From: Actinernus sp. WN-2022
Taxonomy: Eukaryota; Cnidaria; Anthozoa; Actiniaria; Actinernidae
Assembly: GCA_030867875.1 (NCBI GenBank)
Contig: JAOWCC010000936.1
Location: forward strand, 78,959,032 to 79,023,031
Direction: 5' to 3'
Length of the DNA: 64,000 bases
This document shows positions 15,101-30,100 of this stretch, piece by piece; the first letter of the stretch is position 1, and each line of letters starts with the position of its first letter. The notes under the pieces were generated by a model that was given only the letters and a program-made list of their open reading frames with translations, ran no database searches and was not told where the DNA came from. The translations under genes and the position numbers were made by a program.

Positions 15101-18100
15101 CCGAGGGCTCAAACTTACCCCACAATGCCATTTGGGAGAATTCAATGTTCTCGTCGATGGTAGGTATCGCTACTTTTGTAGGGTTTCCAATGAAATGTGC
15201 TCTAATTTTGGAGAAAAATACCAGTGTCAGAGAGCTATAGAGGACATCATTAAGTCTGAAGACGGCTGAAAAGTACTTGGTTTGCTTCTAGTAGGCTTTG
15301 TGAGGGGATTTCACAGGGTTTTTCTGTTGTGTTTGTGCTTTCAGACACAGGAAAAAATATTCAATGAAATCCTCGAAATCCTGCAGTTGGCAGTCTTTTA
15401 CCCCTGCTCAAACTATCAGGATGTGTTTTTGTCACTTTAAAGCAATGGCTTGAGTCCAAATCACCGCTCTTGGTTGTAGGGGTAAAAGACTTATAAAAAA
15501 AACCTACAGGAGTCCCAGAGGGGGGACCCTTGTGTAATGTGTGTCCATTACCTAGCATGCAATTGGAGGTGGGTACAGGAAAACGTGGTGGAGAGAAATG
15601 CAGCGTCAAGAATAGCGTGGTTCACAGTCGCTTGGTGTGTTTTGTGCAAACAAACCTGGTGGTTGGAAATATTAAAGAACGTACTGTAACGACTGAGTGC
15701 TGATTTTGTGTTTGCTCTTGATTTCAAGTGCGAATGGGAAGGATGTTTTGAGCCGATTTTCAGCTCCTTAAAATTCGTGAAAATCGAAGAAACAGTAACG
15801 ATCGCCAAAACAAATGAGCTTTTCTCCATAATGAAAGAGTTATAGCTCTGACTTTGAAGCCATTCATCCCTTCACATAATATCGCAACATCGTCTTTCCA
15901 GCATGTCTAGATGTGATGCAAATTTTTTTTCTCATATGACTGGTATTTACAGGATCGGACCCGAAAGAGTTAATATTAAATGAAACCACATTCAAAGTAT
16001 GCAGCGGAGATGTATGGTATGTTGTAAGGAAATACGTAAGATTGAAATACAGTGTTTATCTGGGCATCTGCTGAACGATCTATACAATGTACACATGAGT
16101 TTCTCAGTGAACTAACGTTCAGTCATCTACGTCTTGACCTCGTAGGTTCGTCAACTGAACATTGAGGCAGCTCGTCTTACTTCCACTCATCCTAGTTCAT
16201 CTCAAGATATTGAATCCAAGCGTTATGAGTTGGAGGAGGCATGGGCCAACCTTAAGGACCAGGTACGTCTGAGGAAAATCTGCTAATGCGAATTCTGTAC
16301 AAATTCTTGCATTTTGTTTTTGCCGTGACCCATATATAATTTTTTTCTTTCAGGCAGCAGCAAGAAAAGGAAAGCTTCTCGATTCCTATGACTATCACCG
16401 CTTCTTGAACGAATTCAGGTTAGTAAGGAAGCTGTGCTCCTCATTTTTGCTGAAGGCTCTTAAATAAAACTAATTCTGAGATACATGCGATGCAAGGCTA
16501 ATAATACATATTATACAAATTTTAATCATTAGTCTTAGTTACGCCTTTAGACCAAACTTCGACTGTAGCCATTCCGTGATCCTAAGGTAATCCACGGTGC
16601 CGTAACTTGTCAGTCAGGCTGGTTTATTGTTTCACTCTTAGAGTGATATTATCGATTGATACAATACAATACAATACAATACAATACAATACAATACAAT
16701 ACAATACAATACAATACTTTATTTACCCACGTGTCAACTAGGAGCTATATAACTCGTTAAAACTTGAACGTGAACTTAAAAATAATAAAAAAAATACAAT
16801 ATATATATATATATGTGTATAAATATTCTATTAAAATTTATAATAAAATCTAATAAAATGTATTTCACCTCTTTATTAATAATAATGTGAAAAGTATCCC
16901 CTCCCACATTGCAACCAACCCCTTCCCACAAGACAAGCAACACCCCTGATCGAAAGTGATTTGGCGATTGCTTTGGGTTTGCATTTGCTTAGCTCAGTTT
17001 TGTCTTGGTTGTGAAAAATGTTTTGTAATTATGAACCAATCAAGTAGTAATGTAAACCATACATTGTTTTGGTCCGTCACAATGTTTGTTTTAGCGAGAG
17101 TTCACCCTGATTGCGTTTACTTTGCCTCATGTTTCGCTGCGTTTTTACTTGCTCCCATGATTGGCTCTGTAATGAGCTTTTTGTTTTTGTTTTACGACAC
17201 TCGAATGAAAAACCACTGTATGCTAAAGTCATTCCAAGTGCTAACCGGTGTTTACATCATACTAGGGACCTTATCTCGTGGATCAATGGCATCAAGGCAT
17301 TGGTGTCATCAGACGAGCTTGCCAAGGATGTAGCAAGTGCTGAGGCTTTGATTGACAGGCACCAGGTTAGATCTCAGTTGAAGTTTATTGTTTTATTTAC
17401 CAGTATTGTCCTTTTAGCTCCAACCCAATTTTGAGACCCAAAGTCGCCATCCCTCTCATTAGGAATACCGCGCTGAGATCGATGCCCGAGATAGCACCTT
17501 CCAAGGCTTTGACGACTTTGGTAGGGAACTACTGGAGAAAGAGCATTATGCCAGCCCAGACATTCAAGGGAAGCTTGAGACCCTGGCAGAGGAGAGAGAA
17601 GAACTAGAAAGGTAAAAAAAGCTTTTAATGAAAACAAAAAGTTGGAAAGGCAAATGTTTGCAACTTATCAACAGCGGTCAAACCAACAAAAGGATGACTA
17701 CGATTTGTTTATTTTTACAGGGCTTTTGGAGCAAGAAAACAACGATTAGATGAATGTTTAGAGTTGCAGGTTCGTTAAAAACTCATTCCTTTGCTATTTC
17801 CGATCCAAGTTCATGTGTTTGTATTCCAAACGTTCCTTTCTTTCACAAAAGGTGATACAGTACTATGTGAGAAAGTAATAAGACTCGGCATGTGTTTGCG
17901 TTCTAGACATTCCTTTCTTGCATGAAAGGGATGTATTCTACTATGCGACAAAGTAATCATGTTAATTCACTTCCGTAACGAGTTTTAATAAGTTTAGATA
18001 TTGTGAGATTTGCACGAAGTTTTACCTTCTTTTTCTTGTCTCTCCCATTAGCTCTTCAATCGTTCGGCGGAGCAGCTCGAGGCCTGGATGGCCACCCGTG

Positions 18101-21100
18101 AGGCGATTATTGAGAAGGAGGACGATGCAGATGTGGAGGGAGCTGATGCCTTGATCAAGAAACACGAGGACTTCACCCGTGCACTGATCGTCCAGGAAGA
18201 GAAGATTGGTAAACTTAAGCAGAACGCTGACTTGCTCATTGAAGCCAACCACTATGACTCGCCTGTTATAGCTGAGAGAATCGCAGCTGTACTGGCAAGG
18301 TATACAGCGTTTTGGGTCCCTTATAGCAGACTTGCGTAACTTTTTTTTACAGTTGAAAACATACTGTTTTGCCAGCATAGCGGGGCTGTCTGTGTGCAAT
18401 GCCGAAAGATTAGCACTGATAGTAAAAGGGTCTAACCATTTTGAACAAGAATTTAATGGTGTTGCAATGTTCGTTGCAGTTACCATATCAAATTGTCACA
18501 GCTCTTGTTTTCTATCCTATTCAAGCTCTGAATGTTGCATGTATGATGATTTAACGATTGAAATACCATATAGGAGACTTTTGACTTTACTCAGTATTAA
18601 CTCTAATTACAATTACTTTCCTAGATGGGCGACCCTAAAGCAGGCCCTTGTGGAACGCCGTTCCAAATTGGGCGAGTCCAAGACTATCCAACAGTTCAGC
18701 CGTGATGCAGAGGATATTGAAGCTTGGATCAGCGAAAAGCTGCAGACTGTGCTGGACGAGTCGTACAAAGATCCCACTAACTTGCAGTCTAAGTTCCAGA
18801 AGCACCAGGCATTTGAGGCTGAAGTGGAAGCCAACAAGGAACGAGTCTTTGAGACAATCAACCTCGGTCAAGGTAAGAATTCAATCCTGGTATTTTGACT
18901 GGTTGCTGTTCTTTAGATATCTTAATCAAACTGTACAAACTTTTCCTGTATTCTAAGTCGTGTTTTGAAAGTAGACCTAAGTTTGTAACTTAGAATGAGT
19001 AACAAGACTTGCTATCGTTTCTTTTACTTGGCTCAACAAAAAAAACTAAAGTACCGCAAGCCCTTCTGCTTGCACTGCATGTATCAAAGTTGAAATGCAA
19101 TACCCATCAAAATATCACCCACATGCTTTTACCTCAGAGAAAAATACATTTCTTGGTGCTTGCATGATAGCTGTCGAACTGTTCATCATCGTAGCTTTGC
19201 CTTAACCATGTAGCTACAGGACTTCGGTTAATGGTGGTTTTCCCCTACAGGTCTAATTGAGCAAAAGAAGTGCGCTGGTAGCGAGGTTATTGTTCTTGAA
19301 CGTATCACTAAACTGGAACAGCAGTGGGAGCAGCTCGTGACCAAGTCGAGTCAGAAGAGCCAGCATCTCAAGGAGGCCAACCAACAACAGCAGTTTAACA
19401 CCAATATCAAGGATTTGGACTACTGGCTGGGAGAGGTAGGGATGGAGTTGCTACTCTTCGCAAATTCTTTGCTTTAATGTGACATTTCCGCCATGATGGC
19501 TTCCCTTATTAAGGCTGATTCACACTAATGCGCAGACGCAGACGCAAGCAACGTAAGCAGTCTCAGCGTCGTAGTTGTCATTATTAATTACGGCGCTGAG
19601 TCTGCGTACATGTACGTTGCTTGCGTTTAAGTCGTTAGAGTGAACCAGCGTTTAGGTCAACTAGGGAGGTCAACCCACATGGTTGCCATGTCTTTGTCGT
19701 TAGAGTCTCTGGATATTGATTGAAAGCCAAGAACAGGACTGAATACGAAACTAGTAATCTTCAACAACAACTAAAACTGCATAGTCTTGTTACTGTGTAG
19801 TTCTAAGCCAGAATTTCCGTGTGTTGTGTGGTTCAAGTCTTGACAAAACGATTATATGGCTTCGTTCTGTTTACTTTGTGTTTGTTTTATTGTTTTAACC
19901 ATAAACTGCCGTCTATCGTACTCAAGACATCACCCAGTAACCCTAAACCCCAAAGTAAAGGTTTCACTTCATGAAATACGATTTGTTTCACCGACATTTG
20001 AGAAACGACGGCATAAACTGAAATACAACAAAAAAAACTAACATTTTGATGTTGAAAAATTATGTTAAATGTATTAATTACAGGTTGAAGCTACGCTATC
20101 ATCAGACGACTATGGTCGCGACCTGGCCAGTGTCCAAACCTTGACCAAGAAGCACCAACTGGTAGAGGCAGATATTGCCGCTCACGAGGTACGTGCTACA
20201 CATGTATCTTTACGACAGTATCTTCCCGGTTAGCAAAGTGGTTAAGCGCCCGTCTGACAGGAGGTCGAGAGGTTCAATTCCCAGTCGGGTAAACACTCGG
20301 GGTCTTAAAAAAACTGATTAGAAGGTGCTGTCTTTGTGTAACAATATCGTTCTTGAACTGCAAATGGTTGTACCGTCTTCTAGGACAAGGACGTAAAATC
20401 GGAGACCTTCGGAGACCTCCATAGCTAGGCTTTAAGGCTGTTGAGACTTTGAGTTGCAAAGCAGAATAAGTCCCTAAAATTCCTTTGTTGGCGATTGTGA
20501 GTTTCTCTGTGTTGTGTCACACTCGATGGAAGGATTCTCAACTACTATGTTGTGTTTCAGGATCGTATCACCGTCCTTGAGGCACAGACTCAGCACTTCG
20601 CTGATGTCGGTCACTTTGATGCTGATGCTCTTCAGGAGAATTCCAAAGCCATCGCAGATCGCTACGAGAAGTAAGTGTCTCCTGATCCAACACAAAGTGA
20701 ACCAATCATTTGATTGTTTCGTCTGTTATTTACTACCATTTGCAAGCTACCGTTGAGCGTGAATCTTTCCCCCCATTCGTTTATGATTGAAACCTAGTTG
20801 TCTGGCGGCCCAAACGTCTTCAATTTAACTTCGATGTTGACAACCTTTGACATGTCCCGCTTCACGTTTCAACAGTGACTGATTCAGGTTTGGAAACTTT
20901 TAAGCTAGGTTTTCCTTTGCGCTACTCGCTAAATCATAGAAATATTGGTTCAAGATAAACTTTTAGACGCTCAGAATTGTGAGAGGCAACAACTGTCTCT
21001 AGGCATACTCTGAGTTTCACGACGTTAGAAGACATATAAAAGGTTTTCAACATCAAGGTTGAAACTAATTAGTTTGACGATGAATTAAAAAGGTTTGAGC

Positions 21101-24100
21101 AACCAGACGCCTAGGTTTCAAACTTGAACGAATGCGGGAAAAGGTTCACGCTTAACGGGAGCTAGTAAATGGCGTTTGCTATCATTTGAAAACGGTTCTG
21201 TCTCTGTTTGCATAGTTTAACAATATTTTGAGATAAACTTTAAATAAATAGGCAAAAGACCTTTACGTTCATTTAATAGTTTCATAAAGACGTTCATCAA
21301 TGAAATGATACGTAACATGATTGAAATATTTAGTTTTGCGCAACAGTACAGCTTGATAACTAACAGTGCTTGTGTTTGTCATGCTTAGGGTGAAGGATAT
21401 GGCAGCTGACAGGAGCAACAAGCTGATGGAGTCGAACGCTCTGCACCAGTTCTACCGAGACGTGGATGATGAGGAGTCCTGGATCAAGTAAGTCGTAGTT
21501 GCCTCCCAGCACGTCCGAGACCTCCTATGAATCGGGATTAGTAGGTCACAGGAAAGCGTCTAAAGCATCTAGGAAAATGAAGTGAAAGACAGTTTATTAT
21601 TTCAGGTGGTCCTTGATTTAATGAAAGTTTTCTTTCTACTCGTAGGGAGAAGAAGCTGTTAACAGGTTCTGAGGACTATGGCAAGGACCTGAGTGGAGTG
21701 GAGAACTTGAGGAAGAAACACCAGCGTCTAGAGGCTGAGATCAATAACCACGAGCCCAGGGTCGCTGTAAGTGCTCTAGAGGGAAAAAAATGTTGCTTTA
21801 TTACCTAGCATGCATCGAGAATGAGTCACCTGGAAGAGGAAATCCGAACACTGCTCTGACTGACTCCCATGTTTAGACGTGTGGTTGCAAATGTTTAAAG
21901 TTTTACATTTGAAAAACTATAAAACAACGTAGCATTATTTAAGCGCAATTAACCTCAGCAGAAATATATAAGGGAGTTGAAACATGTAACGCCCATACAT
22001 CGCTTTAGTGCCGTGTTCTGGATTATTCAACGAATAAAAATGACCATATATGGAATAAAATGGCAGCCGGGTTCTGTGAGTAGACTAGACAGACTGTCAC
22101 GCTAGACTAGACTATTTTCCAAATATGGTGCTTTTTTGCGGAATAATCGGGAGCATAGGGCCGCTGGTACACGTTTCAACTCCCGTATATGTTTCTGACC
22201 ACGGCTGCAGTGATATGTTTAAATTAGCTCTAGAAATGGCTGTATGTCAGTCGTTCATGCAGTAGAAACAAATGCTTTTCTTGTAACAAAAAACGAAAAC
22301 CAACTTCTCTAACCCCTTAGTACCATTTGCGTTCAAGCTTGAAGCGTGAAGAATTTGTCGGGTTTGTTTACGTTACAAACGCGACGTTTGCCTCAATCAA
22401 ACCTGGCACTTTGACAATGAAATTCGTTCGTTTGGCGTGTGAAACAAGCAATCGACTGAATTTATTGGTCAGTGTCCGATTTGATCGAGGCAAACGTCGC
22501 GTTTGTAACGTAAACGAAGCCGACAAATTATTCACGCTTCAAGCTCGAACACAAACGGTAGTAAAGAGTCCTTCAGACTGCCACTGAGTTAACTGCCTTC
22601 TGGTCAGCGCAGTGGTTAAGCGCCGGTCTGTCGTGCGGTAGGTCGCGGGTTCAAACCCTGGCCAGACCAACACTCGGGTCTTAAAATAACTGAGTAGAAT
22701 GTGCTGCAATGTGAAACAAGCTCGTTCTCGGACTGCAAATGGTTAGACCTTCACGTCGTCTCAGATAAGGATGTAATATCGTAGGTCCCACGTCGGCCTC
22801 AAGTTTATCGGTCTCACCAAGCTGTCACTCAGTTACGTATACACTCTAGGCCCCAGGCTTCTTCCGTGAGGAAATAAAATTTCCTAATTCCTCCTTAAAC
22901 ACAATTTACTGCTGTGGGTGCATCAGAAGACTTGGAACAACGTACGTATTATATGTGAGTGGTTTAAGCAAATTATTTTCTTGCACAGAAACAGTTCTTT
23001 TACAGTTCATCTCATTTGCATATAACAAAAATCTGATTATCTCTGGAACGAGATGAGATATTGACAAACGGAAAATGCCATCCTTACTCATTTCGAAAGG
23101 AATTTAAAATGAGATCAACTTAATTTTCGATTCTTTAATTAACGTTGCTTTACCTATATACGTTTTTTTAACGTTACCGTGCCCACCTTTCTATAGGCTG
23201 TGATCGAGTATGGTAATAAGTTCATCGATGAAGGCCACAGCAATTCAGATGAGATTAAAACTCGTGTCGATGGCCTGCAGGAGAAATGGGATGAACTCAA
23301 ATCCTTGGGCAAAGCGAGGTGAGCCTATAGCTTTACGACGTAAAGAACAGCTACGGGTGTCACAGTGGTGCCCAGTTTCCAATCTCTGTCACTCGATCGT
23401 GCACAACAGGTAACCCAAAATCAGACTTACCCAAAAGAAAAAGCAGAAAATCCACTAGCAGGCTACGGTGGCTCGAGACAGACGAGTGTATCTGCAGTAG
23501 CTGTTTCCATGCAGATAGAAAGTTAATTTAGGATGTGTTCAATTGACCGTATTCCTGAACACTGGAATACTAAATGTATCCAGAATATTACATGTCAGCA
23601 AGTATTTGTGGCTTACAGTGTAAAATGTACCTGAACCAGTGATTTCCAGAGACTATTCCATCTATTCTTATTCTGGAATACGGTCAATAGAACACACTAA
23701 GTGTATCCTGAATATCATATGTCAGCAAGTGTTTGTAGTTACAGTGTACAATGTACCTGAACCAGTGATTACCAGAGACTATTCCATTTATTCTTATTCT
23801 GGAGTACAGTAAATCGGACGCGTCTTTTTTACCCAACGAAGTGTCTTATCCTCTTCTTTCTTTTCCCACAGACAGCACAAGTTGGACGACTCGCTGGCCT
23901 ACCAGCAGTTTGGTGCTAACGTTGATGAAGAGATCTCGTGGATTAATGAGAAGAACACACTGGTGGGGAGTGATGACTATGGCGACACGTTGGCCGCCGT
24001 GCAGGTTAGTAACGATCACAATGGTGCAGACACGGTATACCCATCTCGTCTGGTATAGGGGCCTGTCATTTAATATGGCATTGCTGGAAGAGAAACTGCA

Positions 24101-27100
24101 TTTTCAGAATAAGACCCCTGGTCCTTGGAGATTTAAAGAATCCCCCTCCCCCCACCTTTTCAATTACATGGATATGACAAAAGAAATGAGGTCTATGTCG
24201 AAGACTTATTATTTTTTTCCTACAGACTCAAATAAAAAGAAAAGATGATGCTGACTTATGATGCCTTACTTTCTCACCAAAGTTCTCGTATTTTCAGGGA
24301 CTGCTTAAGAAGCACGAAGCTTTTGAGACTGATCTTGAAGTGCACAGGGAGCGCGTGGCTGACATTGAGAATGCTGGAAATCAACACATCAACGATGTGA
24401 GTGGGTCCTTTTATTTGGATAACAGTGCTATGCAAGATGTTGTTGGATTGAGATTGGGGCTATTGCGTCTCCGAGACTTTTTTAACAGTTTATTTTATTT
24501 TCTAGGAGAACCACCAGTCTGAACTCATTGAACATCGTCTGTCTTCCATCAAGGTATGTGCTATCTAGTTCAGATAAAACATAAAACGTATTTTGTTTAA
24601 ATAACATGTATTAGCACCGTCTTTGTAGTGAAAGTGGTATTGTTCTCGTGAATGAAATAGTGCAATCGCCAAATATGCATTAATGTCGCTCTTCGCTCAG
24701 TGATATACCAGCGACGGTAAATGGGGGAGACATGCCCAGCCGCGTGAACAGATCAAGAAAACGAAGTAATTGTTGCTGATGTATTAATTCGTGACATCCC
24801 TTTGGATTGGAGTAAATAGGGGATATTTTGTAATGCTGAAATGTGGAAATAACCTGCTTTTGAAAACGAAAAGCCCACCCCAGCAGTACTACCACATGCA
24901 GTACAAAGTACACACACATTCATGAAATCTTTTAAAGTGCAAGTGTCATGTCAAAAAAATGATATTGTAATATTGTGTTTGTTTCTCACAAAAAGGTATT
25001 AATCTTGCAAATTTTTTAACATTTCTGGCATTTAATCCCTAATTTTGGTTACTTTTCATGGATCAACTCGCTCCCTAGAGGAAACTAGTACAATAAAATC
25101 CCGTAGGTTTTCATTGTGACATCACAAGATGAATCAATACCGCAATTCGGGTAGCGTTTATCTGCTCCTGTCTCTCAAAGAAAACTAAGTTAGACAACTG
25201 AAGTATGTCAGAAATAGAATTTGGGGCAAAAAGAGTTTGTGTTGTTTTATGGCGCTACTTGCACTTTAAATGATTCTAGTCTTATTTCCCTCTAGACGAA
25301 GCTGTCAGAGCTGGAGCGGATGGCCTCCTATCGTAAGACAAAACTGAACGACAACTCAGCATTCCTGCAGTTCAACTGGAAGGCGGACGTCGTGGAGTCG
25401 TGGATTGGTAATGACTGATTAGTAGTAGTACTGATAACATGAGGCGAGGGAAATTAGTGATTAATATTCCCAGCCACTCAAGGGACCCCATGTTTGAAGT
25501 ACGGCATTGTATAATCTAAAACTTGCAAATGTTAGGGTTTTTAAAATTCTTCAAGGGAGATGACGCGTTAAACCTTAGTCTCTCAGAAACCTCCTGGCAA
25601 GGGTCCTCCTAGCGTGGTCCTCCTAGCGAGGTCCTCCTAGCAAGGGTCCTCCTAGCGAGGACCTCCTAGCAAGGGTCCTCCTAGCGAGGTCCTCCTAGCA
25701 AGGGTCCTCCTAGCAAGGGTCCTCCTAGCGAGGTCCTCCTAGCAAGGGTCCTCCTAGCGAGGTCCTCCTAGCAAGGGCCCTCCTAGCGAGGCGGTCTGCT
25801 TGCTGTTTTAAGCAAACGTGTAACTGTAAACAGTCATGAAGACTGCCTTATATCATGCATACTCTCCTGTGTATTAGAAACATTGGCTGATATTTTATTT
25901 GTGTTGTTGATTTCCCAGGTGACAAGGAAGGCATTGCTCGGTCTGAGGACCTGGGCCGAGACTTGTCTTCTGTTCAGACGCTCATTACTAAGCAGGTAAT
26001 GTACAACAATTCTGCAACATTAGTTTTTCGGGGGGAGGGGTGGGGTGGGGTAGGGTACTTTTGCTTACGTTCTTGACTGGAATTCTCAAGCAAAGGAATT
26101 CCAAACAAATCGTCCAAACCAGCATATTAAATGTGGAATTTCATACTTATTGAGTCTATCACTACATCCTGATGTATAGTCTATTGTATAAGATAATCTT
26201 GTAATAAATTCTCGTATTTTCGTACAGGAAACCTTCGATGCAGGTCTACAAGCCTTTGAGAATGAGGGCATTGCCCGCGTGACAGCTCTGAAGGACGAGC
26301 TGGTGCAATCACAGCACGAGCAATCACCAGCTATCATCAAACGTCACGATGACCTCATCAAGCGCTGGCAGATGCTTCTTGATGACTCTACCACCCGCAA
26401 GGAACGTCTGCTGCTGGCACAAGACCAGTACAAGAAGGTGAGAGATTTACTAGTTTAAAATGTCAACCCCCAAATGATAAACTTTTTCACGACGAAATGG
26501 TAAAATAACTACTCAGAGAGATGGTTTTGATAAAGGATTTCAAAGATTTGAGTGGATGAAAAATACTGCTTTTAAGAGAGACAAGAGAAACATGGAATCG
26601 GTTCACTGAAACCGAAATCAATTTTCTAGAGTAAGCTTTGGAAATCCACTTTAATCTTGCCATCCTCTACGGAAAATGTCTGAACATTATATCAAGTTAT
26701 TCACATGGTATTTATCTTCTATCTCAGGGTATTATTTGTGTAGTTTTGTTTTAAAGAAATTAGAAAGTTCAATTTGTTGACAGTACAGCCCCTTTTAAAG
26801 GTGCCATCAGTAACATTATGTTAAGCATACTCTAATACTTCTACTGGTCTTCCGAAGCCCAAATATCACATTTTGCTAAGAGAACTGTTATTTCATCAGT
26901 TACTATAAACCAGCTTCACTCATTTGAAGCACAGGCGCTAATCAAAGTTACTATTTTTCCAGGTGGAAGATCTGTTCCTTCTGTTTGCCAAGAAAGCCTC
27001 GTCCTTCAACAGCTGGTTTGAGAACGCAGAGGAAGACCTTACTGATCCTGTGCGCTGTAACTCAGTTGAGGAGATCAGGGTGAGTGCTTGAATTGAAGTG

Positions 27101-30100
27101 GTGTGACGCATTGAACTGGTGTGACGCATTGAACTGGTGTGACAGTATCGAACTGGTGTGGCGCATTGGACTGGTGTAACGGCATCGAACTGGTGTGACG
27201 GCATGGAAGTGGTGTGACGGCATCGAACTGGTGTGACGCATTGAACTGGTGTGACGCATTGAACTGGTGTGACGCATTGAACTGGTGTGACGCATTGAAC
27301 TGGTGTGACGCATTGAACTGGTGTGACGCATTGAACTGGTGTGACAGTATCGAAGTGGTGTGACGGCATTAAAACAACTCACCTTGTGGGCACCCCGTTA
27401 TTACGGACACCCCACTAACGGACATGAGCTGAAGTCCCGGCTAAAATTACTATAGAATATTAACTGCAAATATAGGCTCTCGCCATTACGGATGTCTGTC
27501 ATAACGAGAGTTAATTGTTACATACAGTCGAGACATGTTCAACAGACCTGGCACATGCAAGTTACACAAGCAGAATGTGGTGTAAATCACGCAGCTTAAA
27601 GGGGCCGTCCTTTGTGCACCTCGCAAGTTCAGTTTCCTTTCCTGTAATCCAATTCTGAATTAAACAAATTAGGGTTTTTAGGATGTGTTGAAAACTCAAT
27701 TTTGGCATTTTCTAGGGTATCAAAAATAGAGGCCGAGATGGTCGCTTTAAAGTGAAGTGGAAACATCGACCCTTTTTTTATTGTTTTATTAAATTTTAGC
27801 CAGTCATTTTGTGCAATTAAAAATAATTTTGGAGAACGTGAACATTTTTATTTCCTGTTGAAGTCGGGCATAATTGTCAAAATCATGCGACGATTTTTAT
27901 GCTTTTGAATATATGCTAATTACATGCGTGACGTCGAGTGGTTTGCACATCTATATTTTTCTTCGTAAATAATACAAAATACGGTGCGTTTTTTGTCTAA
28001 TTTTCATTCTAAATATGTCTTACTTAAGGAGCCTTGCCATCAGTCATATTTTTTTCTCAAAGAAGCCTTGCTGTCGTCCATATTTTTACTTTTGTTAATA
28101 TAAATGTGCAAACCACTAGACGTCACGCATGTAATTAGCATATATTTAACGGCATAAAAATTGTCTGCATGATTTTGACAATTATGCCTGACTTCAGCAC
28201 GAAAAAAATGTTCGCCTACTCCAAATTTATTTTTAATCGCACAAAATGACTACAATTTATTTAAACTCTTGGGATTTGGGTTAGGGATTAGGTGCCTAGA
28301 GATAGTCATGCTGGATGCGCATGTCCACACACCACAAGGAGGTAACCATGGTAACCCCTACCACAGTCCACCACCTGACACCTGTCACACTGACCAACCT
28401 AGTCAGTGGAACACTTACCAACCATACTTACCAACCATACTTACCAATGGGTGGGAGGGGCGGGAGGGGCGGGAGGAAATTTGCGTAATGCAGCGAGCAA
28501 AAAATCCGCCACAATCTGCCAAGTTGAGCACACCAAGCCCCTGATAAGCTTAAGGGGAGCCCCCACAGTTAAGGGTGAGACCGCTGGCCAGTAATGCTTC
28601 GATTTTAACTTTGCCTAAATTACATTTATCCACATTAAAATAAAATAAAAACAGGGTCGATTTTTTCACTTCATAGGCACTTTAAGGCTATGGGTTAATA
28701 CTTAGGTGTGTTTATTGACAGGCATTGCAAGATGCACATGCACGGTTCAGAGAGTCTCTTGACCAAGCCGAGGAGGATATGTACACCTTAAGGAAACTGG
28801 ACAGGCAGATCAAGAGCTACAAAGTCTCCATCAACCCGTACGTACCTTATAAGGGCATTAGTAACCTGCTGATGGCCCTTCTGGGCGTTTCTTCTCGGGC
28901 GTTTGGTTTTGGGAACCCTGTGGCGTGCGGTCATGGTTATAGGGACTGGAACGAGCACCACAGGAAACCCAAAATCAATCAAATGAGCGATGTTATTAAA
29001 TAAAAACGTTGTGTGCATCATTTCTGTATGACTAATGCAATTAGTAAGTAATTTACTCTTCTTAATATTTATGCGCATATAATTAGCTACTCGAAAACGA
29101 GGCTATCCCCGCATCGTTTCTTAGCTGAAAAGCAAAATGGCGGCGCGGACGGAACATTGCTGTGTTCTTCTATGCATTGGAGACAAAAGGAAAACTCCTG
29201 AATTGTCCTTTTGAACTCAGGTGGACGTTGCTACATCCCCGATGCGGGGATAGCCTCGTTTTCTAGTAGCGAATTAGATATGTGCATAAATATTAAGAAG
29301 AGTCCATAGATGAGTGGCTGTGCTTGAGCGGGACTCGAGCCGGAGGCAAGGATTTGTAGTCAATTCGATAAAACACAGACACATGCTGTAGATGGATGAA
29401 CAAACGTCTGGATGTATAGAGTCGTGTTTTTTTAGTTATTTTGACGATACAACCTATTTCGGCCGAGAAAATCGAAGCAAATCAGGACGAAATCTGTATC
29501 TGATTTACAGATCACTTTTCGCACATTGTTTTTCCCTAATGAATTATTAATGAGTTTGATAAGTACTATTTCCAAAACGAGAGCTAGTTTTTCATCAGTG
29601 GTTCCAAACACCGAGAACAATGAAAGCACGAGGCCGCTTCGGCCGATGCAATGTTACATGATGCAATGTTACATAATCACGTTTGTATTAGTTATGAATA
29701 TGTATTAGTAAAGTGGTATATACCACTTACACTAGTGAGTGGTATATGGGTTTTCATTGGTTATCCAAATGCATCCACGTGATGTGGTATACATCCGGTG
29801 ATTGGATGTGAATAGCATGAATTATTCATGAGTTTGAGAACTATATTTTCAGGTATACTTGGTTCACAATGGAGGCCCTTGAAGACACCTGGGAGAACTT
29901 GCAGAAGATAATTGAGGTAATCCAGAGCTTGAAATTAGATGAAAATACCACTAGAAACTGCTCCTAGTTATCAACATGGTCTGATCCACTAGCAACAGCC
30001 ATAAAACCACAAATAGTTCAGCAAGATTCTACTGGCAACAGTTGTGAGTTGTCATGAGATTTTACCAGTATTTCTAAAAATCTTGCGGGGAGCCTTATTT

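Noticed and set aside
18332..18898. 188-codon frame treated as a separate gene
   Set aside because: It is the intron before spectrin exon a21 read through into the exon; the real coding part starts at 18,625.
22597..22672. Functional tRNA gene
   Set aside because: The head has A and B boxes but does not fold as a clean tRNA, and the shared downstream body marks it as a SINE.
26938..27382. Minus-strand frames of 106–143 codons with repeated MRHTSS
   Set aside because: 18-bp minisatellite artefact overlapping spectrin exon a34 on the other strand.
28725..29003. 92-codon extension of exon a35 beyond 28,837
   Set aside because: GTACGT is a consensus donor and the next homologous codons (YTWFTMEAL) are at 29,853, so the continued frame is intronic.
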